This document shows positions 10,998-22,734 of a stretch of 64,000 nt of DNA, piece after piece. The DNA is from Maniola hyperantus. Lineage: Eukaryota > Arthropoda > Insecta > Lepidoptera > Nymphalidae. The DNA is taken from NCBI RefSeq assembly GCF_902806685.2, contig NC_048557.2, positions 310,001 through 374,000 of the forward strand, in the 5' to 3' direction. The position numbers and the translations under genes were made by a program. Within the stretch, counting starts at the first letter, position 1. Each line of letters begins with the position of its first letter. The notes beneath the pieces are model-generated. The model searched no databases and was not told the origin of the DNA. It worked only from the letters and a program-made list of their open reading frames with translations.

Positions 10998-11221
10998 CTA
11001 GCTAATGCTCGCGACTTCGTCCGCGTGGACTACACAAATTTCAAACCCCTATTTCACCCCCTTAAGGGTTGAATTTTCAAAAATCCTTTCTTAGCGGATG
11101 CCTACGTCATAATAGCTATGTGCATGCCAAATTTTAGCCCGATCCGTCCAGTAGTTTGAGCTGTGCGTTGATAGATCAGTCAGTCAGTCAGTCAGTCACC
11201 TTTTCCTTTTATACATTTAGA
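10998..11221 (-). mobile_element. Hel-E Helitron, complete
   Basis: A/CTAG.. start as read on plus (the 3' end) and CATTTAGA/T at the right (TCTAAATG start on minus); about 224 bp with a (CAGT)n run. Confidence 0.75.
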
Positions 11222-11251
11222 TACGGACTATGTGTTTTTGTATATTTTGCA

Positions 11252-11502
11252 GTTTTTTTTTTATTTATTCAGATACAAGTTAGCCCTTGACTGCAATCTC
11301 ACCTGATGGTAAGTGATGATGCAGTCTAAGATGATAGCGGGCTAACCTGGAAGGGATATGGCAGTTTTTATTAAACCCGTACCCCTTTGGTTTCTACACG
11401 GCATCGTACCGGAACGCTAAATCGCTTGGCGGCACGGCTTTGCCGGTAGGGTGGTAACTAGCCACGGCCGAAGCCTCCCACCAGACCAGACCAGAAATTT
11501 AG
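11252..11502 (-). mobile_element. SINE-L, 5' truncated
   Basis: T-rich tail at the left, then the full 3' body to CCAGACCAGACCAGAAATTT; the tRNA head is missing. Confidence 0.75.
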
Positions 11503-11534
11503 ATAATTCCAGATAATTTCAGTTCAGTATCCAT

Positions 11535-11860
11535 ATCCATACTATGTAATATTATAAATGCGAAGGTGTGTCTGTTTGCTGGTTTTTCACGGCCCATGCG
11601 TTTAACTGATTTTGACTGAATTTGGTACAGAGATATTTTGCATCCCGGGGCTAATTTTGGTCTCGGAAAATCAAGAATTCCTACGGGTATTTTTAAAAAC
11701 CTAAATCCATACGGCTGAAGTCTCATATGCTTCACTTGTTTTACTTTTGCAAGGCCCCTATGCTCAACTAATTTTAATGAAATTTGGTACAATTTTACAT
11801 ACCTGAGAGGGACATAGGCTACTTTTTATTTCGGAAAATCAAAGAGTTCCGTGATAACCT
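11535..11860 (+). mobile_element. Two decayed Hel-D-like fragments
   Basis: TCCATACTATGTAATATTATA start and the AAATCCATACGGCTGAAGTC block, then a second partial copy from 11740 (AATTTGGTACAATTTTACAT to TCGGAAAATCAAAGAGTTCC). Neither has a CTAG end. Confidence 0.55.
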
Positions 11861-12101
11861 CGGTTTATATAAATCGATGATCATTTATTGATTAAAATCA
11901 ATCCAGACATTGCTAGACGTGCTAGAAACAATTGTAGTTAATAGTATTCCATTAAAAAATATTGTTATTAACAAATTTTTATTATATTATGGCTGAACCG
12001 CCAAAAATTCCTCAGTTTGTACAACTACCCTTATAAATAATCCCACATACCTACACATCCCTGTCTTTGCAGTCTGGTAAAAGTCTCCTAGCTCTAATCA
12101 C

Positions 12102-12317
12102 TACCCATATTATAATTAATGCTAAAGTGTGTTTGTTTGTTGGTTTGTCCTTCAATCACGTTGCAACGGCGCAATGCATCGACGTAATTTTTTGCATGGG
12201 TATAGTTTAAGACCTGGAGAGTGACATAGACTACTTTTTATCCCGGAAAATCAAAGAGTTCCCACGGGATTTTCAAAAACCTAAATCCACGCGTACGAAG
12301 TCGCGAGCATCAGCTAG
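12102..12317 (+). mobile_element. Hel-D Helitron, complete
   Basis: TACCCATATTATAATTAATG start, ends GCGAGCATCAGCTAG/T. Confidence 0.75.
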
Positions 12318-12420
12318 TATACTAATTGATTTAAAGGAAAACTTATTCAGAGCGAGCTTCAAGTTTGGCGCGATCTAGTCAAGTTGAGTTCCTGCTCCAA
12401 CAAGCCGTTTTCTACATGTA

Positions 12421-12469
12421 GTAGTATATAGTAGTATATAGTAGTATATAGTAGTATATAGTGGTATAT
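12421..12469. repeat. 10-bp tandem repeat (GTAGTATATA)n
   Basis: Four perfect units and a fifth with one change (GTGGTATATT). Confidence 0.9.
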
Positions 12470-12589
12470 TGGTCATGAATATGGCATTCCTGTCGCTGAG
12501 TTATGAGCGCTTTCCTATATTGACAGCCATTATGTTGAAGTCATTATTGCCTGAACTTCAAGTTAGAAGCTTTTGCGATTATGTCCATA

Positions 12590-12806
12590 CTAGCTTATTC
12601 CCGCGATTTCATCCACGTGGTATACACAAATTTCAAACCCCTATTTCACCCCCTTAGGGGTCGAATTTTCAAAAATCCTGTCTTAGTGGATGTCTACCTC
12701 ATAGTCACGCTATCTGCATGCCAAACTTCAGTCTGATCCGTCCAGTAGTTTGAGCTGTGTTGATAGTCAGTCAGTCAGTTACTCATGTTTTTTATATATA
12801 TTTAGA
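12590..12806 (-). mobile_element. Hel-E Helitron, complete
   Basis: CTAG terminus at 12590 preceded by A; TATATATTTAGA/T at the right. Confidence 0.7.
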
Positions 12807-12899
12807 TTACTAATGCTACGAGGGTTCCAAACACAGCCAGAATAGAGCCCACAATAAAATATTAAGCCGGGTGGAGTTTAAATTTTCAAATATAAACTA

Positions 12900-13082
12900 C
12901 TAGCTGCCCTGGTGAACTTCGTTCCGCCTAACAGTCGATACAATTTTTTTAATTTTTTTCTCTGTAAGAACCATCCTCGTACTTCAAGGAATATTATAAA
13001 AAAAGAATTAGTGAAATCGGTTCAGCTGTTCTCGAGATTTTCGATGAGCAACACATTTAGTGATTCATTTTTATATTATAGA
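12900..13082 (-). mobile_element. Hel-F Helitron, complete
   Basis: CTAG at 12900-12903 and ..TATTATAGA at 13082. It lies 3 bp from the next Helitron, also minus. Confidence 0.65.
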
Positions 13083-13085
13083 TTA

Positions 13086-13295
13086 CTAGCTGATACCAGC
13101 GACTATGTTCGCGTGGATTTAGGTTTTTAAAAATCCCGAGCAAACTTTTTGTTTTTCCGGGATAAAAAGCTTATATTACTCTCCAGGTCTTAAACTATAC
13201 CCATGCAAAAAATCACGTCGATCCGTTGCTCCGTTGCGACTTGATTGAAGGACAAACCAACAAACAAACACACTTTCGCATTTATAATATGGGCA
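13086..13295 (-). mobile_element. Hel-D Helitron
   Basis: CTAGCTGATACCAGCGAC terminus; 5' end CGCATTTATAATATGGG, with AATATGGG duplicated just beyond. Confidence 0.7.
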
Positions 13296-13455
13296 TTATA
13301 TAATATGGGTATGGAAGATGTTCGCTTATGACTTGCGCGGACAATCAAAGACGAATGATTGGTATGTGAAATTATAATGGCGCATTAGGCTTTGCGTAAG
13401 CGATTGCAGCGTCATCGCTGTAATTCTGTTCGCATGGACGGATATGACTATCCTG

Positions 13456-13744
13456 TACCCGTAGTACAAGATTTTACGTCTCACCAAACGAAATCAAATT
13501 CGAGAGTCGAAATACTTTCGGGTTACAGTAAAATGGACCTAAACAGCCTTGAATTGAAGTCAAATATTCAATGCCACTGATTTTAATTTCGCAATGTTTC
13601 CGCTTGGAGCGCTGTCTGTAGAAGTGTAGACAAATTTGAGCTTTAAAACAAGGCATTTAAGATCCAGTTTACTGTAACGCGGAAGTATTTCGACTCTCGA
13701 ATTTGGTTTCGTTTGGTGAGACGTAAAATGTTGTACTACGGGTA
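13456..13744. mobile_element. MITE-A, 289 bp, CTG target duplication
   Basis: TACCCGTAGTACAAGATTTT ends in inverse orientation to each other; CTG at 13453-13455 and 13745-13747. Confidence 0.85.
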
Positions 13745-14149
13745 CTGTACACTATGTTACAGCTAAGACATATTATCTATTCTGGAGTGAAGAGCTAGTC
13801 ATGTCAATTGCCGATACGAGGATATTATAGCTATATTATCTTGGTAGTATCTACGCTTTGGAACCGTCCGCGACTTTGGTATAGTCAATTAAATAGTCGT
13901 TCCTGAAGTTAGCCGCAAGACGCGTCGCAATATAATTTTTTAGACATGAGTGGACCGGCGTGCTAGGCCGCACCCCGCGTCTGCCATCTGAATTAGTGTG
14001 AGTCCTACATCCGTACACAGTACCTACACGAGCGCGCGGAACAATACCTGTGCAAGCTTGCACTCACATAGTAGTTTAGACTTGCTATTTAACTGCCGGG
14101 ATAAATAAATAAAACTTAATTTATTTATTTATTTCTATAGCGTATTTGA

Positions 14150-14215
14150 CGTGTGGAAGTACAGGAGATGCAGCTGTGGACTTCTATCGGTTGATAATGA
14201 TCATGATGATCAATC
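14150..14215 (+). mobile_element. RTE LINE 3' tail remnant
   Basis: GCAGCTGTGGACTTCTATCG then GTTGATAATGATCATGATGA, the RTE stop-codon region and GAT tail. Confidence 0.5.
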
Positions 14216-15749
14216 GATTAACAAAATCACAGCTAACCATAATATTGACATTTTTAATAATAATTTGAACATATTTAAAAAACATATTTATCAACATTTT
14301 GCATCTTCTCCACTTTAAGTATATTTTTCATAGTTAATTTTCTTGTATTTCTTTTTTCTGTGTTTTTATAAATTGTATCTTATCAGTTAGTTAGTGCATT
14401 TATTTATTTAAGAATTGTAGTGTACACATATTAAGGGTTACCGCTTAGATCTTAATCTATTGTTTTTTATTTTTATTTGGACCATTTATAGCTGAAACCT
14501 ATGTGGCAGGGGCTTTCGGCAGCTGGGAACTCCTCATTCCCATTCTCAGCATGTATGGGTGAGCTATTTTCACAATTACAATTAGGTAGGTACTTAACAA
14601 GATAAAGTAAAAAGTTAAACAGCTAGGTACCTACTCTTAAGAAATAGGTAAGTAGATAGGTACCTAAATATAGCTACCCTGGGGTCTAATCAACTAAGTA
14701 AAACTCTCTCCAATGTATGAAATGAATAGATTTAATTGCAAAAAACACTCACCAAATATTTACACGGTTTAAACCTATGATGAAACAGAAAACTTACTTA
14801 CTAAAACATAGCAATTAATTAAATAAAACTGTAACTAGGTTCCTACCTAACTGATTAAACTGGCATGGCCAAATAAACAGAATTAATTGCATAGGTACCT
14901 ACTTAATATTGTACTAACGAATCGATTGAGACCACATTTATCAAAATCGGCTCAGTAGTTTAGGAACATAAGTACTTAAATACAAACATCTAGGTACAAA
15001 GACTGCTAAAATCATATCCTTACCTTTTTGCTTTGCCGTAATAATAATAATATTAAAGCCCTTTATTTACTGAACTTAAAAATACTTAATAGAGTTTTAA
15101 TAAGTACCTAGGTATCGTTCCTACCTACCTAGGTAGTAGATAGGTATAACTAGTACAGTACATTCATTAATAACATAAATAAAAAATGCTTTATCATTAT
15201 TATTGGTAGGTACTTAATAACATTGCCCTTGAAACCTGTTACATTACTATTTCCTAAATATTTTAACATAAATGTACCTACCTACTTTTACTTATTAGTA
15301 AGTATATTTTTGCTATTATATGTAGTAATAATGCATACTTCTTTTTCTCGTTTATTTTATCTTCAGTATTTCTATATAAAAAATATAAGTACCTATTAGG
15401 TAGCTACTTTCCTTTAAGTATAACATTCTAGAATTTTAGTCTTTGACAATGTTTTTTCTTAAATGATAGTAGATAGTTGGGTAGGTCCTTATAACATTCT
15501 ATTAAATAATAAAAGATGTAAGTAGCTATTTTCATTCTTTTTGACTGGAATATGGAAACCAAGGTAAATTAAATTGTTGAATAAATGATCAAATTAAAAG
15601 TTGTAAATAATATTCATTCTTATGTAGGTACTTGTCTAGTGTAGTGTAGAATGCAAATAAACAATTCATTTTTACTAACTTATATTATTGATATTGTATC
15701 CAAGGAAGTAGGTTCTTTTAATAATAAAAATGTAGGTATGTAAGGTTGT
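14216..15749. other. AT-rich region without recognised gene
   Basis: No ORF with family resemblance. From about 14580 the sequence is crowded with GTAGGTAC/GTACCTAC words on both strands. Confidence 0.5.
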
Positions 15750-15860
15750 GTCTGCCAATCCGCAGTTGGCCAGCGTAGTGGACTATGGCCAGACTCTTCT
15801 CATACTGAGAGGAAACCTGTGCTCCGTGGTGAGCCGGCTATGAGTTGATCATGATGATGT
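15750..15860 (+). mobile_element. SINE-R 3' part
   Basis: CCAATCCGCAGTTGGCCAGC through GTTGATCATGATGATG; the tRNA head is missing. Confidence 0.65.
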
Positions 15861-15889
15861 TTTAAGTAGGTAGTTAGGTATAGTCTATA

Positions 15890-16009
15890 CAAAATGACTC
15901 CTCACGCACCATTTTAACTCTATGAGTCAACTTTCACCTCAAAGTGTGGTACCTTTGACATGAAATTTGACACATAAAGTTAAAATGGCGCGTAAGGAGT
16001 TGAATTTTA
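15890..16009. mobile_element. MITE-J, 120 bp
   Basis: Imperfect TIRs: ACTCCTCACGCACCATTTTA at the left, and on the right strand ACTCCTTACGCGCCATTTTA. TA on both sides. Confidence 0.65.
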
Positions 16010-17130
16010 TACCATTAAACCATTTAATGTTTATAATAAAGTAAGCTATTTTACATAACATAAAATACTACATTAAATAAACAAACAAAAATTTAATTAC
16101 CTACAAAACTCAGGTACCTATTAGATTTGAGTAGGTAGGTACATACATAAGTACCTACAACATAATTATACCTAAGCCAATTTAAACTTAAAACAATCTG
16201 TCTGTAATCAGTCGAGTTCTTTTCTAAGGTAATCAGTGAACAAATTACTTAAATGCTAATTTGTTTCCAGTAGATACCTAGGTAGATACCGTTTAGCTGT
16301 GCAGTACACCCTAGGCCCTAGGGTGTGAGGCCTCCTTCAGGTGTTTTCTGTGTCCATTTAACATACGGTACCTACCTAGTCAATCAAAACACCTATGAAC
16401 TGTATTCACACTGAAGGTTATTGGTCTAACCTCTCAGGGTGACCAGCCGGATTGAGAGGCGTCGATACCTAGTGGTTTTCTAGCATCTAGCATCACTAAA
16501 TTATTATCACTAGTTGTAGTTTAGCTAGGTACTTAGGTATGCAATGAATTATTAAGTACCTTTTATTGCAATAATAACGTCAATTTTTGTTTAAAACACT
16601 TTTTGATAAAGAGCTGTGTTAATTTGTGCACTGTTGAGCCTTCGGCTTTGCCGTAGTCGAGTAAAAAGGTACAAAATTTACCGCGGTGAAGTAGGAATTG
16701 GCTTAAAAAAGTTAGATAATTATATTTAAAACCTATATTATGACCTATATTAAGACCATTGTCATAGGTCTCGAGTCACAGTTATTATTTGACATAAGCA
16801 ATGGTCTCAAAATAGTTACACAATCGAAATTAGCTGTCAAATCTTATCAAATCATTCACTCAATGGTCTAAAAACCAATCTCATAACCATGTAATGACTA
16901 AACAATCATGAACACCTTACACAATTCGAAATTGTCGTTTGACAACTGAAATCGTCTGTTTACGCCATGAAATGAATACCATTTCCATGGTAATTTTTTA
17001 CACAATCGCACCTCAGGTAGGGTTCGTAAAGTTGTGAACTTATTACCTGTTTCCATTATCCCACGTCAGCCCCATGGCAATCTTACAGTCTGACATTCTA
17101 GGAATACACTCAGATAGGTAGGTCATCCAT
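16010..17130. other. Unassigned AT-rich sequence
   Basis: A perfect palindrome CACCCTAGGCCCTAGGGTG lies at about 16305. Several repeats of AATGGTCT and CATAACC type words occur around 16.7-16.9 kb, but no defined element. Confidence 0.35.
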
Positions 17131-17305
17131 ATATAAAATTCAAAATTCAAATCATTTATTCTAAGTAGGTAATATTGCACTCTTTTTAAATAGTTTTTCT
17201 TAATTGATAGATGATATAATGGTGCTAATAATTTACGTAAACTTAAAACTAAAGTTACGAGGGTTCCAAACGCGCCCAGATCTGAGAAGAGCCCACAACA
17301 AACTC
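17131..17305 (-). mobile_element. LINE/retroposon 3' tail
   Basis: On the minus strand: GTTTGGAACCCTCGTAACTT, then ..AATAAATGATTTGAATTTTG. Same tail as 25.3 and 19.3 kb. Confidence 0.55.
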
Positions 17306-17447
17306 GGTCCTGTTTTACCCCTTTAGGGATTGAATTTTCAAAAATCCTTTCTTAGCGGATGCCTTCGTCATAATAGCTATGTCATAATAGCATGCCGAAT
17401 TTCAGTTCAATCCGTCCAGTAGTTAGAGCTGTACGTTGATAGATCAG
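17306..17447 (-). mobile_element. Hel-E Helitron internal fragment
   Basis: ACCCCTTTAGGGATTGAATT to GTTGATAGATCAGA; both termini missing. CATAATAGC is locally duplicated. Confidence 0.6.
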
Positions 17448-17496
17448 ATTGTGGTTGATAGTGCGTTGATATGATACCACAACGCGAATAAAAAAA

Positions 17497-17725
17497 AAAC
17501 CTACATTTTGTTAAAGTTCACAATATATTGCAAATAAAACATCTGACTGATGCTAGAGGTCAACGTACGTTGCGTAAGTAGGCCACTCGAAATCAATGCC
17601 GCGTCGTAAGTATACTACATCACTAAACTACAAAATGAGGCAAATGGTTATTGGTATTCAATTGTGTTTAGGTAGGTACTATGACAATAACACTAAGTTT
17701 TTGCTAGCGTTCTGGTTACACTCTG
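17497..17725. mobile_element. MITE-C, one end present
   Basis: Right end GCTAGCGTTCTGGTTACACTCTG followed by TA. The left TIR is lost and the interior (GTCAACGTACGTTGCGTAAG) matches 45.4 kb. Confidence 0.65.
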
Positions 17726-17727
17726 TA

Positions 17728-18042
17728 TAATATAGATGAGTATAATGGACACAGTCAAACTGAGGGCGGACTTGCGTCATTCCTCAAAATCTCGCCAAAA
17801 ATATATACGCGTCACGCGCATATATATACTTTGAATGGTGATTTATTTTGGTTTGAGGCGTTTTTTTTCTGCAATGAATACTTTATTTATGGAAGGGAAT
17901 TTGTTTTGTGTCATGTACAGGGTTAGAGCCTGCTGCCTGACAAACTATATAGAGAACACTGTGTTTTTATAAACTTTTGTGAATAATGTATGGAATTTCA
18001 AATAAGTCACGTTTTCCATTCGAACTCAAACTATATACTTGA
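17728..18042. other. Unassigned sequence
   Basis: Includes ATATATACGCGTCACGCGCA, an imperfect palindrome; nothing else recognised. Confidence 0.3.
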
Positions 18043-18266
18043 CTAGCTTATGCTCGCGACTTCGTCCGCGTGGACTACATAAATTTCAAACCCCCATTTA
18101 ATCCACTTGGGGGTGGAATGTCAAAAAATCGTTTCTTGATGGATACCCACTCTTTACATAGAACACACCCTTCAAATTTCATGTCTCTATGACCAGCGGT
18201 TTAAAGGCTGTGCGTTGATATATAAGTCAGTCAGTCAGTCTTTAATTTTTTATACTTTAATTCAGA
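18043..18266 (-). mobile_element. Hel-E variant Helitron
   Basis: CTAGCTTATGCTCGCGACTT terminus. The interior carries TTCATGTCTCTATGACCAGC instead of the CATGCCAAATTTCAG block, marking a subfamily also seen at 25.5, 27.7 and 38.9 kb. Confidence 0.65.
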
Positions 18267-18377
18267 TTTTATATTTTTCATACTTTTTTGAATGTTAATA
18301 ATTAATTATTAAATTAAAGAATAAGAATTAATGCAATTTTAGTATATATATCCCCTTAGGCAAAATTATACAAATTA

Positions 18378-18608
18378 TTAGCTAATGCCCGCGACTTCGT
18401 CCGCGTGGAATTAGGCTTTTAAAAATCCCGTGGGAACTCTTTGATGTCCTGGGATAAAAAGTAGCCTATGTCACTCTCCAGATCTTTATGCAAGAAATCC
18501 ATGCAAAAAATCACGTTAATCCATTGCACCTTTCCGACGTGATTGAAGGACAAACCTACAAACCAATAAACCAACAAACAAACACACTTTCGCATTTATA
18601 ATAAGGGT
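18378..18608 (-). mobile_element. Hel-D Helitron
   Basis: Terminal CTAG mutated to TTAG; 5' end GCATTTATAATAAGGGTA. Confidence 0.65.
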
Positions 18609-18862
18609 ACTGATTATTAGAAATAATATAATGACTAATTACCCTATGAGTGTTTCCATTCTACACCCATTTTCTTGAATGTTACAAAACTTAAATAAAA
18701 TTAAGTACAGAATACGAGAACCAAAATGGGAAACAGTGGTTTATTAAATTTCAAGTTTACGACATAGTTTACAGCGGCATATATTTCCGATTTTATGTTA
18801 CAATTCTGTAATAAAAGGGGTAAAATATAGGATGAATTGAATCGTTGCGGGATTTACGTTTT

Positions 18863-19085
18863 TAGGGTTCCGTTAAACCGAAGTGTTTCAATGCGACCGT
18901 ATTACCAAGCCTTCGCTACCTATTCGTCTGTCCATCTGTCTGCCAGTCTGTCAGTCGGCGGGCTATACCTATCTCATAAACCGTAATAGGCAGAGAGTAG
19001 AAATTTTTAATGAGTAGGTTTTTATAGCGATAAAAACAAATAATAAAAATTTCAAAAAGGGCAACATGCAAATTTAAAAAAAAGG
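18863..19085 (-). mobile_element. CCGG repeat, second subfamily, partial
   Basis: AGGGTTCCGTTAAACC end, (CTGT)n region, then ATCTCATAAACCGTAATAGG. Lacks the CCGGCC end. Confidence 0.5.
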
Positions 19086-19129
19086 TAAGCACATAGAAGT
19101 ACGCGGACATTAGCTAGTTGCCTGGTAGA

Positions 19130-19235
19130 GATCGCTTCACAGCGATAAGGCCGCTGATTGTATGTTCTTCTTTTACATATTTCTTTTTGTGTCTTTTATT
19201 TTTTTTATTTTTTGGTGTACAATAAAGAATATTAA
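19130..19235 (+). mobile_element. LINE 3' tail
   Basis: GATCGCTTCACAGCGATAAG, then TGTACAATAAAGAATATTAA; same type as the tail at 421-600. Confidence 0.5.
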
Positions 19236-19261
19236 ACTAAACTAATAGAATCAAAAAAACA

Positions 19262-19378
19262 AAATCAAATAAAATGTTTTATTCAAAATATGTAATAAAT
19301 AACACTTTTTGATGGTCGGTTGTGGCATATATAGTGGTGTTAATTTTTACGCGAACATAAAACTAAAGTTACGAGGTG
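19262..19378 (-). mobile_element. LINE/retroposon 3' tail
   Basis: Reverse complement of CCTCGTAACTTTAGTTTTAT and ..TTTTGAATAAAACATT; the GTTTGGAACC part is lost. Confidence 0.45.
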
Positions 19379-19394
19379 ACATAATTATCTTGTA

Positions 19395-19447
19395 CGATGG
19401 TACGGAACCCTTCGTGTGCGAGCCTGACTCGCACTTGACCGGTTTTT
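19395..19447 (-). mobile_element. CCGG repeat end fragment
   Basis: GTACGATGGTACGGAACCCT and GCGAGCCTGACTCGCACTTG, then ACCGGTTTTT. Confidence 0.5.
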
Positions 19448-19904
19448 CAATAAAATTAGGCTTATTCCCGTGCCGGTACCTCGGGCCCCGCTGGACCGTA
19501 AAATGTATTTCGCCTTGTTGCCCAGGTTGTATTGTATTTTTATTGGTTACCATTTTTTTAGTCAAACGACAAAATACCCTTTGACTGTGATACTTAATGT
19601 TTTTATATTATTATCGAGACCTTTTTAGAGAGATACGCAAAAATGATTCTGAAAAAATATTCGCTCATAAAAAGGCATAATTTTACTGACTGGAATCTAG
19701 GGAAATAATAATAACAAATTATAATAACAATACAGACCTTTATGGGTATTATAAAGATTTATATTTTTTATGATAATGTTTTTACCTACACTTTAAGGAA
19801 ATTTAGATGGCATGAACAGTCGCTTCAGTACTGAGTGAACATACCTACTTATGACGTCACTGACAGCAAGCGAACCGTGGCTTAGCGGTCAGAGCGTCGA
19901 ATAC

Positions 19905-20076
19905 TAATATTATAAAGAGAAGTTTGTTTGTAGAAAGTAATCTCTGGAACTACTAAACCGATTTTGAAAAATTATTTCACCAATAGAAAGCTACTGAGTG
20001 ACAAAGGCTATATTTTATTTTAAAAAAATTGGAGATCCCTAAGAAAATCATTACGAAAGCCGGGGCGAGTCGCTAG
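19905..20076 (+). mobile_element. Hel-G Helitron
   Basis: ACTAATATTATAAAGAGAAG start, AGTAATCTCTGGAACTACTA, ends CGGGGCGAGTCGCTAG/T. Confidence 0.6.
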
Positions 20077-20399
20077 TAATTTAATAAAGTCACTGAAATT
20101 CTACCCTTTATTACAGAAAGAAAGTCGGCCAAACTGAATGAATCCCCCGTACCAAGAGTCAAAGTTAAGTTAGAATAAGTGAGTTTTAAGTTGGCGAAGA
20201 GAATGTTTGATCTAAGTTAGAAGCGGAAGTGGTATAAGTTAATGAAAAGAAAGTATACTGTCGGAGATCACCCAATGCAGTTGTTGGATTTTTATGGTCT
20301 GATTTTTTTAAATCTGTGTACTTTATTTAGTCCTCCAACATGATGATCGGAGACTTTTGATAGCTGACATGGCTTGATTACTTTCGTTGCTGACGCGCA

Positions 20400-21070
20400 C
20401 TACAGCCACCTGTGGTCGGTGGCCGCTACTTTTTTTTAACGCATGCTTGCAGTATCATAATAGCCTGACGATATAATTGCGCTGCTGCTGATAAAAAAAG
20501 TCGTCAACGATAATACCGCCGGAAATACGAAAATAACTGAGGCAACGGGAGAGAGGTGGGTTATCGCGCGGCGTGTGTGTTGTTTCGGATTGACTATGCT
20601 GCGAAGAACCTACTGGCCGCTACAGCGTCACCGTGGGGGTAGCGAGCGCGAAGCTCCGCCAGGGGGTGAGCCCTCGGGCTCGAAGAAATGTTTGAGAGGT
20701 CGGGGGGCAACGTCCTCCTAAGGGCGCCTGCTGTGAGGCTCGGACCACAGCTTAGGATGACGTTGGAATGGGTGGAGTTGTTGAACTACTGGTTAGTCCG
20801 TACGCCCCCGAGGCCGTGGCGTGAGTCGACGTTCAGGTGACGTTAGAAATCCGGGGCCGCGCGGCGTGGCGCGGGTCGGCGTTTTATGTCGGCGTATAGC
20901 GGCCGGTGCTGGCCACCAGCGTCAATCGCGTGCGGCGCGTCCGTATACAATGTATGAAAACTACAGGAAACAGATCGGTGGCGGCGTTTTGTGGTTGTCG
21001 CGTGTGGCTTGTGTGCAGGGAGGCTAAAACACTTGAACACAAAACGCTGTCGCTCATGCCTCGTACCGTA
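20400..21070. other. GC- and CpG-rich island, nature unknown
   Basis: Strongly richer in GC and CpG than the surroundings, with no convincing long ORF. Candidates are a LINE 5' UTR/promoter or a host CpG-rich first exon. I see no reverse transcriptase, gag-like zinc knuckle or splice-linked frame to decide. Confidence 0.4.
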
Positions 21071-21239
21071 TACAAGTAAGTTGTACGCTCTGCGGGATCT
21101 GTTTTCGTTGGGCCAACTTAAATTAAATGGCTTAACCCATCTGTGATTCTTTGATGAAACTAGAATTGGTGTTCAATGTTCTATCTGGTGGGCTGCTTCA
21201 TCGTTCTGTAATTACACGCGCTTGAATTTATACTTTTAA

Positions 21240-21412
21240 AGATGTGATAGCCTAGTGGTTAGGACGTCCGCCTTCTAATCGGAGGTCGGGGGTTCGATCC
21301 CGGACACGCACCTCTAACTTTTCGGAGTTATGTGCGTTTTAATTAATTAAATATCACTTGCTTTATCATTCAGGGAAAACATCGTGAGGAAACCTGCATG
21401 ACTCAGAGTTCA
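21240..21412 (+). mobile_element. SINE-R, 3' truncated
   Basis: Excellent head: TAGCCTAGTGGTTAGGACGT and GGGGGTTCGATCCC. It stops after GCATGACTCAGAGTTC. Confidence 0.8.
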
Positions 21413-21414
21413 AA

Positions 21415-21497
21415 TGCCAAAAAAGGATTTTTGAAAATAAAATAAGGACTTGAAATTTGTGTAGTCCAAGCGGACGAAGTCGCGGGCATAAAACTAG
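21415..21497 (+). mobile_element. Hel-E Helitron 3' fragment
   Basis: GATTTTTGAAAATAAAATAA to GCGGGCATAAAACTAG/T, abutting the truncated SINE-R. Confidence 0.6.
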
Positions 21498-21840
21498 TGC
21501 GGAATATGTCACAAAGAGAGAGCTTCATATATTATGCAATACATTGATTTCCTATGATAACATTCATAATATTATTCGTAAGTCGATGAAAATAAATAAA
21601 AGCGGAGTAAGGTGTTTACATAATATTTCTCCCCGGGGAAGATTTCGGCGTAAGCGTTAGATAGATGAGAAGATTTGGGATGCTGAGCTATCGATCTACC
21701 GACGAATACTTTACTCAGTTGACCGTTGCGGTCCACTATTTAACATCCACGACTGAACCGACACTTTTTAGGGTTTCTTATTAAACAAGGAACTAATATA
21801 GTTTTGACCAGACCGTCTGTCTGTTACACAGCCATATTAA
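21498..21840. other. Unassigned sequence
   Basis: No recognised elements. Confidence 0.3.
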
Positions 21841-22180
21841 AACCCAGTCAAGTGCGAGTCGGACTCGCACACGAAGGGCTCCGCACCATCGTACAAGAAA
21901 TCTCAAACGAGTATGATAACAATTTGCAAGTTAATGATGGACAGCGCTATCTTGATGTGATTTAGGGAACACAAATCTTTTTGTGATATAACTACATTTT
22001 CGGATATTTTCCTTTACTTCTGCTATGACTTTGATATCTCCCTTTCATGATTCGAGGTCAACGTAGGTACCCTATAGGTTTTGATTGCCTTGACGGGTCT
22101 TGACAAACACGACAGATAGACAGACAACGAATTGATTTTATAAAAGTTTTCTTTTCCTTTCGAGGTATTGAATCCTAAAA
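21841..22180 (+). mobile_element. CCGG repeat, diverged
   Basis: AGTCAAGTGCGAGTCGGACT start with ACACGAAGGGCTCCG, and GAGGTATTGAATCCTAAAAA at the end. Confidence 0.6.
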
Positions 22181-22734
22181 ACTACAGTATAAGAAATAAT
22201 GAACGCTATAATTTTTAACAACTAGCATGGCTTTGGATCCCCTTTTTTTATCGCTGGGGCATGTGTTTACGCATTCCCCCCCGCACGCCAATTTTTTGTG
22301 AATATTTTTAGGCACTTTTAGGCGCTTAAGTGTGTTGCGGTCGTGGTTTTTTTTAATCATAAGCAAACAACGATTTAAGTGACTCCAGAATGCAGAACTC
22401 TGATCTTGGAACATCAACTTAGGCGGTGGGATCGACACCTTACCAAAATATAATTTGATCGTTGAGAACTTAGGGCCTGATTTAGACCCCGTGTTTGCGG
22501 AGGACGGATGACTCGCTGAATATTCTACTCCGATCCCTTTTATTGACATGTTTTTCGCTTTATTTTTGATAAAATATCTTGTTTCGTATTTATAAAAACT
22601 AGTATTATTACTAGTACTAATACTAACTGTCTAAATTCTAAATTCTAAATTCAAAATAAATTATTCTTATTCTTATTCTTATTAATTCTTAACTAGTATA
22701 AATACTAGTATTATTTATAATAACTAGTACTTAT
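22181..22734. other. Unassigned; ACTAGTA-rich segment and ATTCTT repeat
   Basis: Repeated ACTAGTA/TACTAGT words and (TTATTC)n at 22590-22735. The TTATTCTTATTC stretch reappears inverted at about 24830 and may be a LINE tail. Confidence 0.35.

Larger units (their letters stand above)
14580..16560. repeat. TAGGTA/TACCTA-rich low-complexity zone
   Basis: Dispersed copies of TAGGTA and its complement, often clustered (for example CTACCTACCTAGGTAGTAGA near 15122). They are not a regular tandem array. Confidence 0.6.

Noticed and set aside
14216..15749. Host gene exon or 3' UTR
   Set aside because: No frame, splice-linked exon or conserved segment supports it; only AT-rich and TAGGTA-rich sequence is seen.
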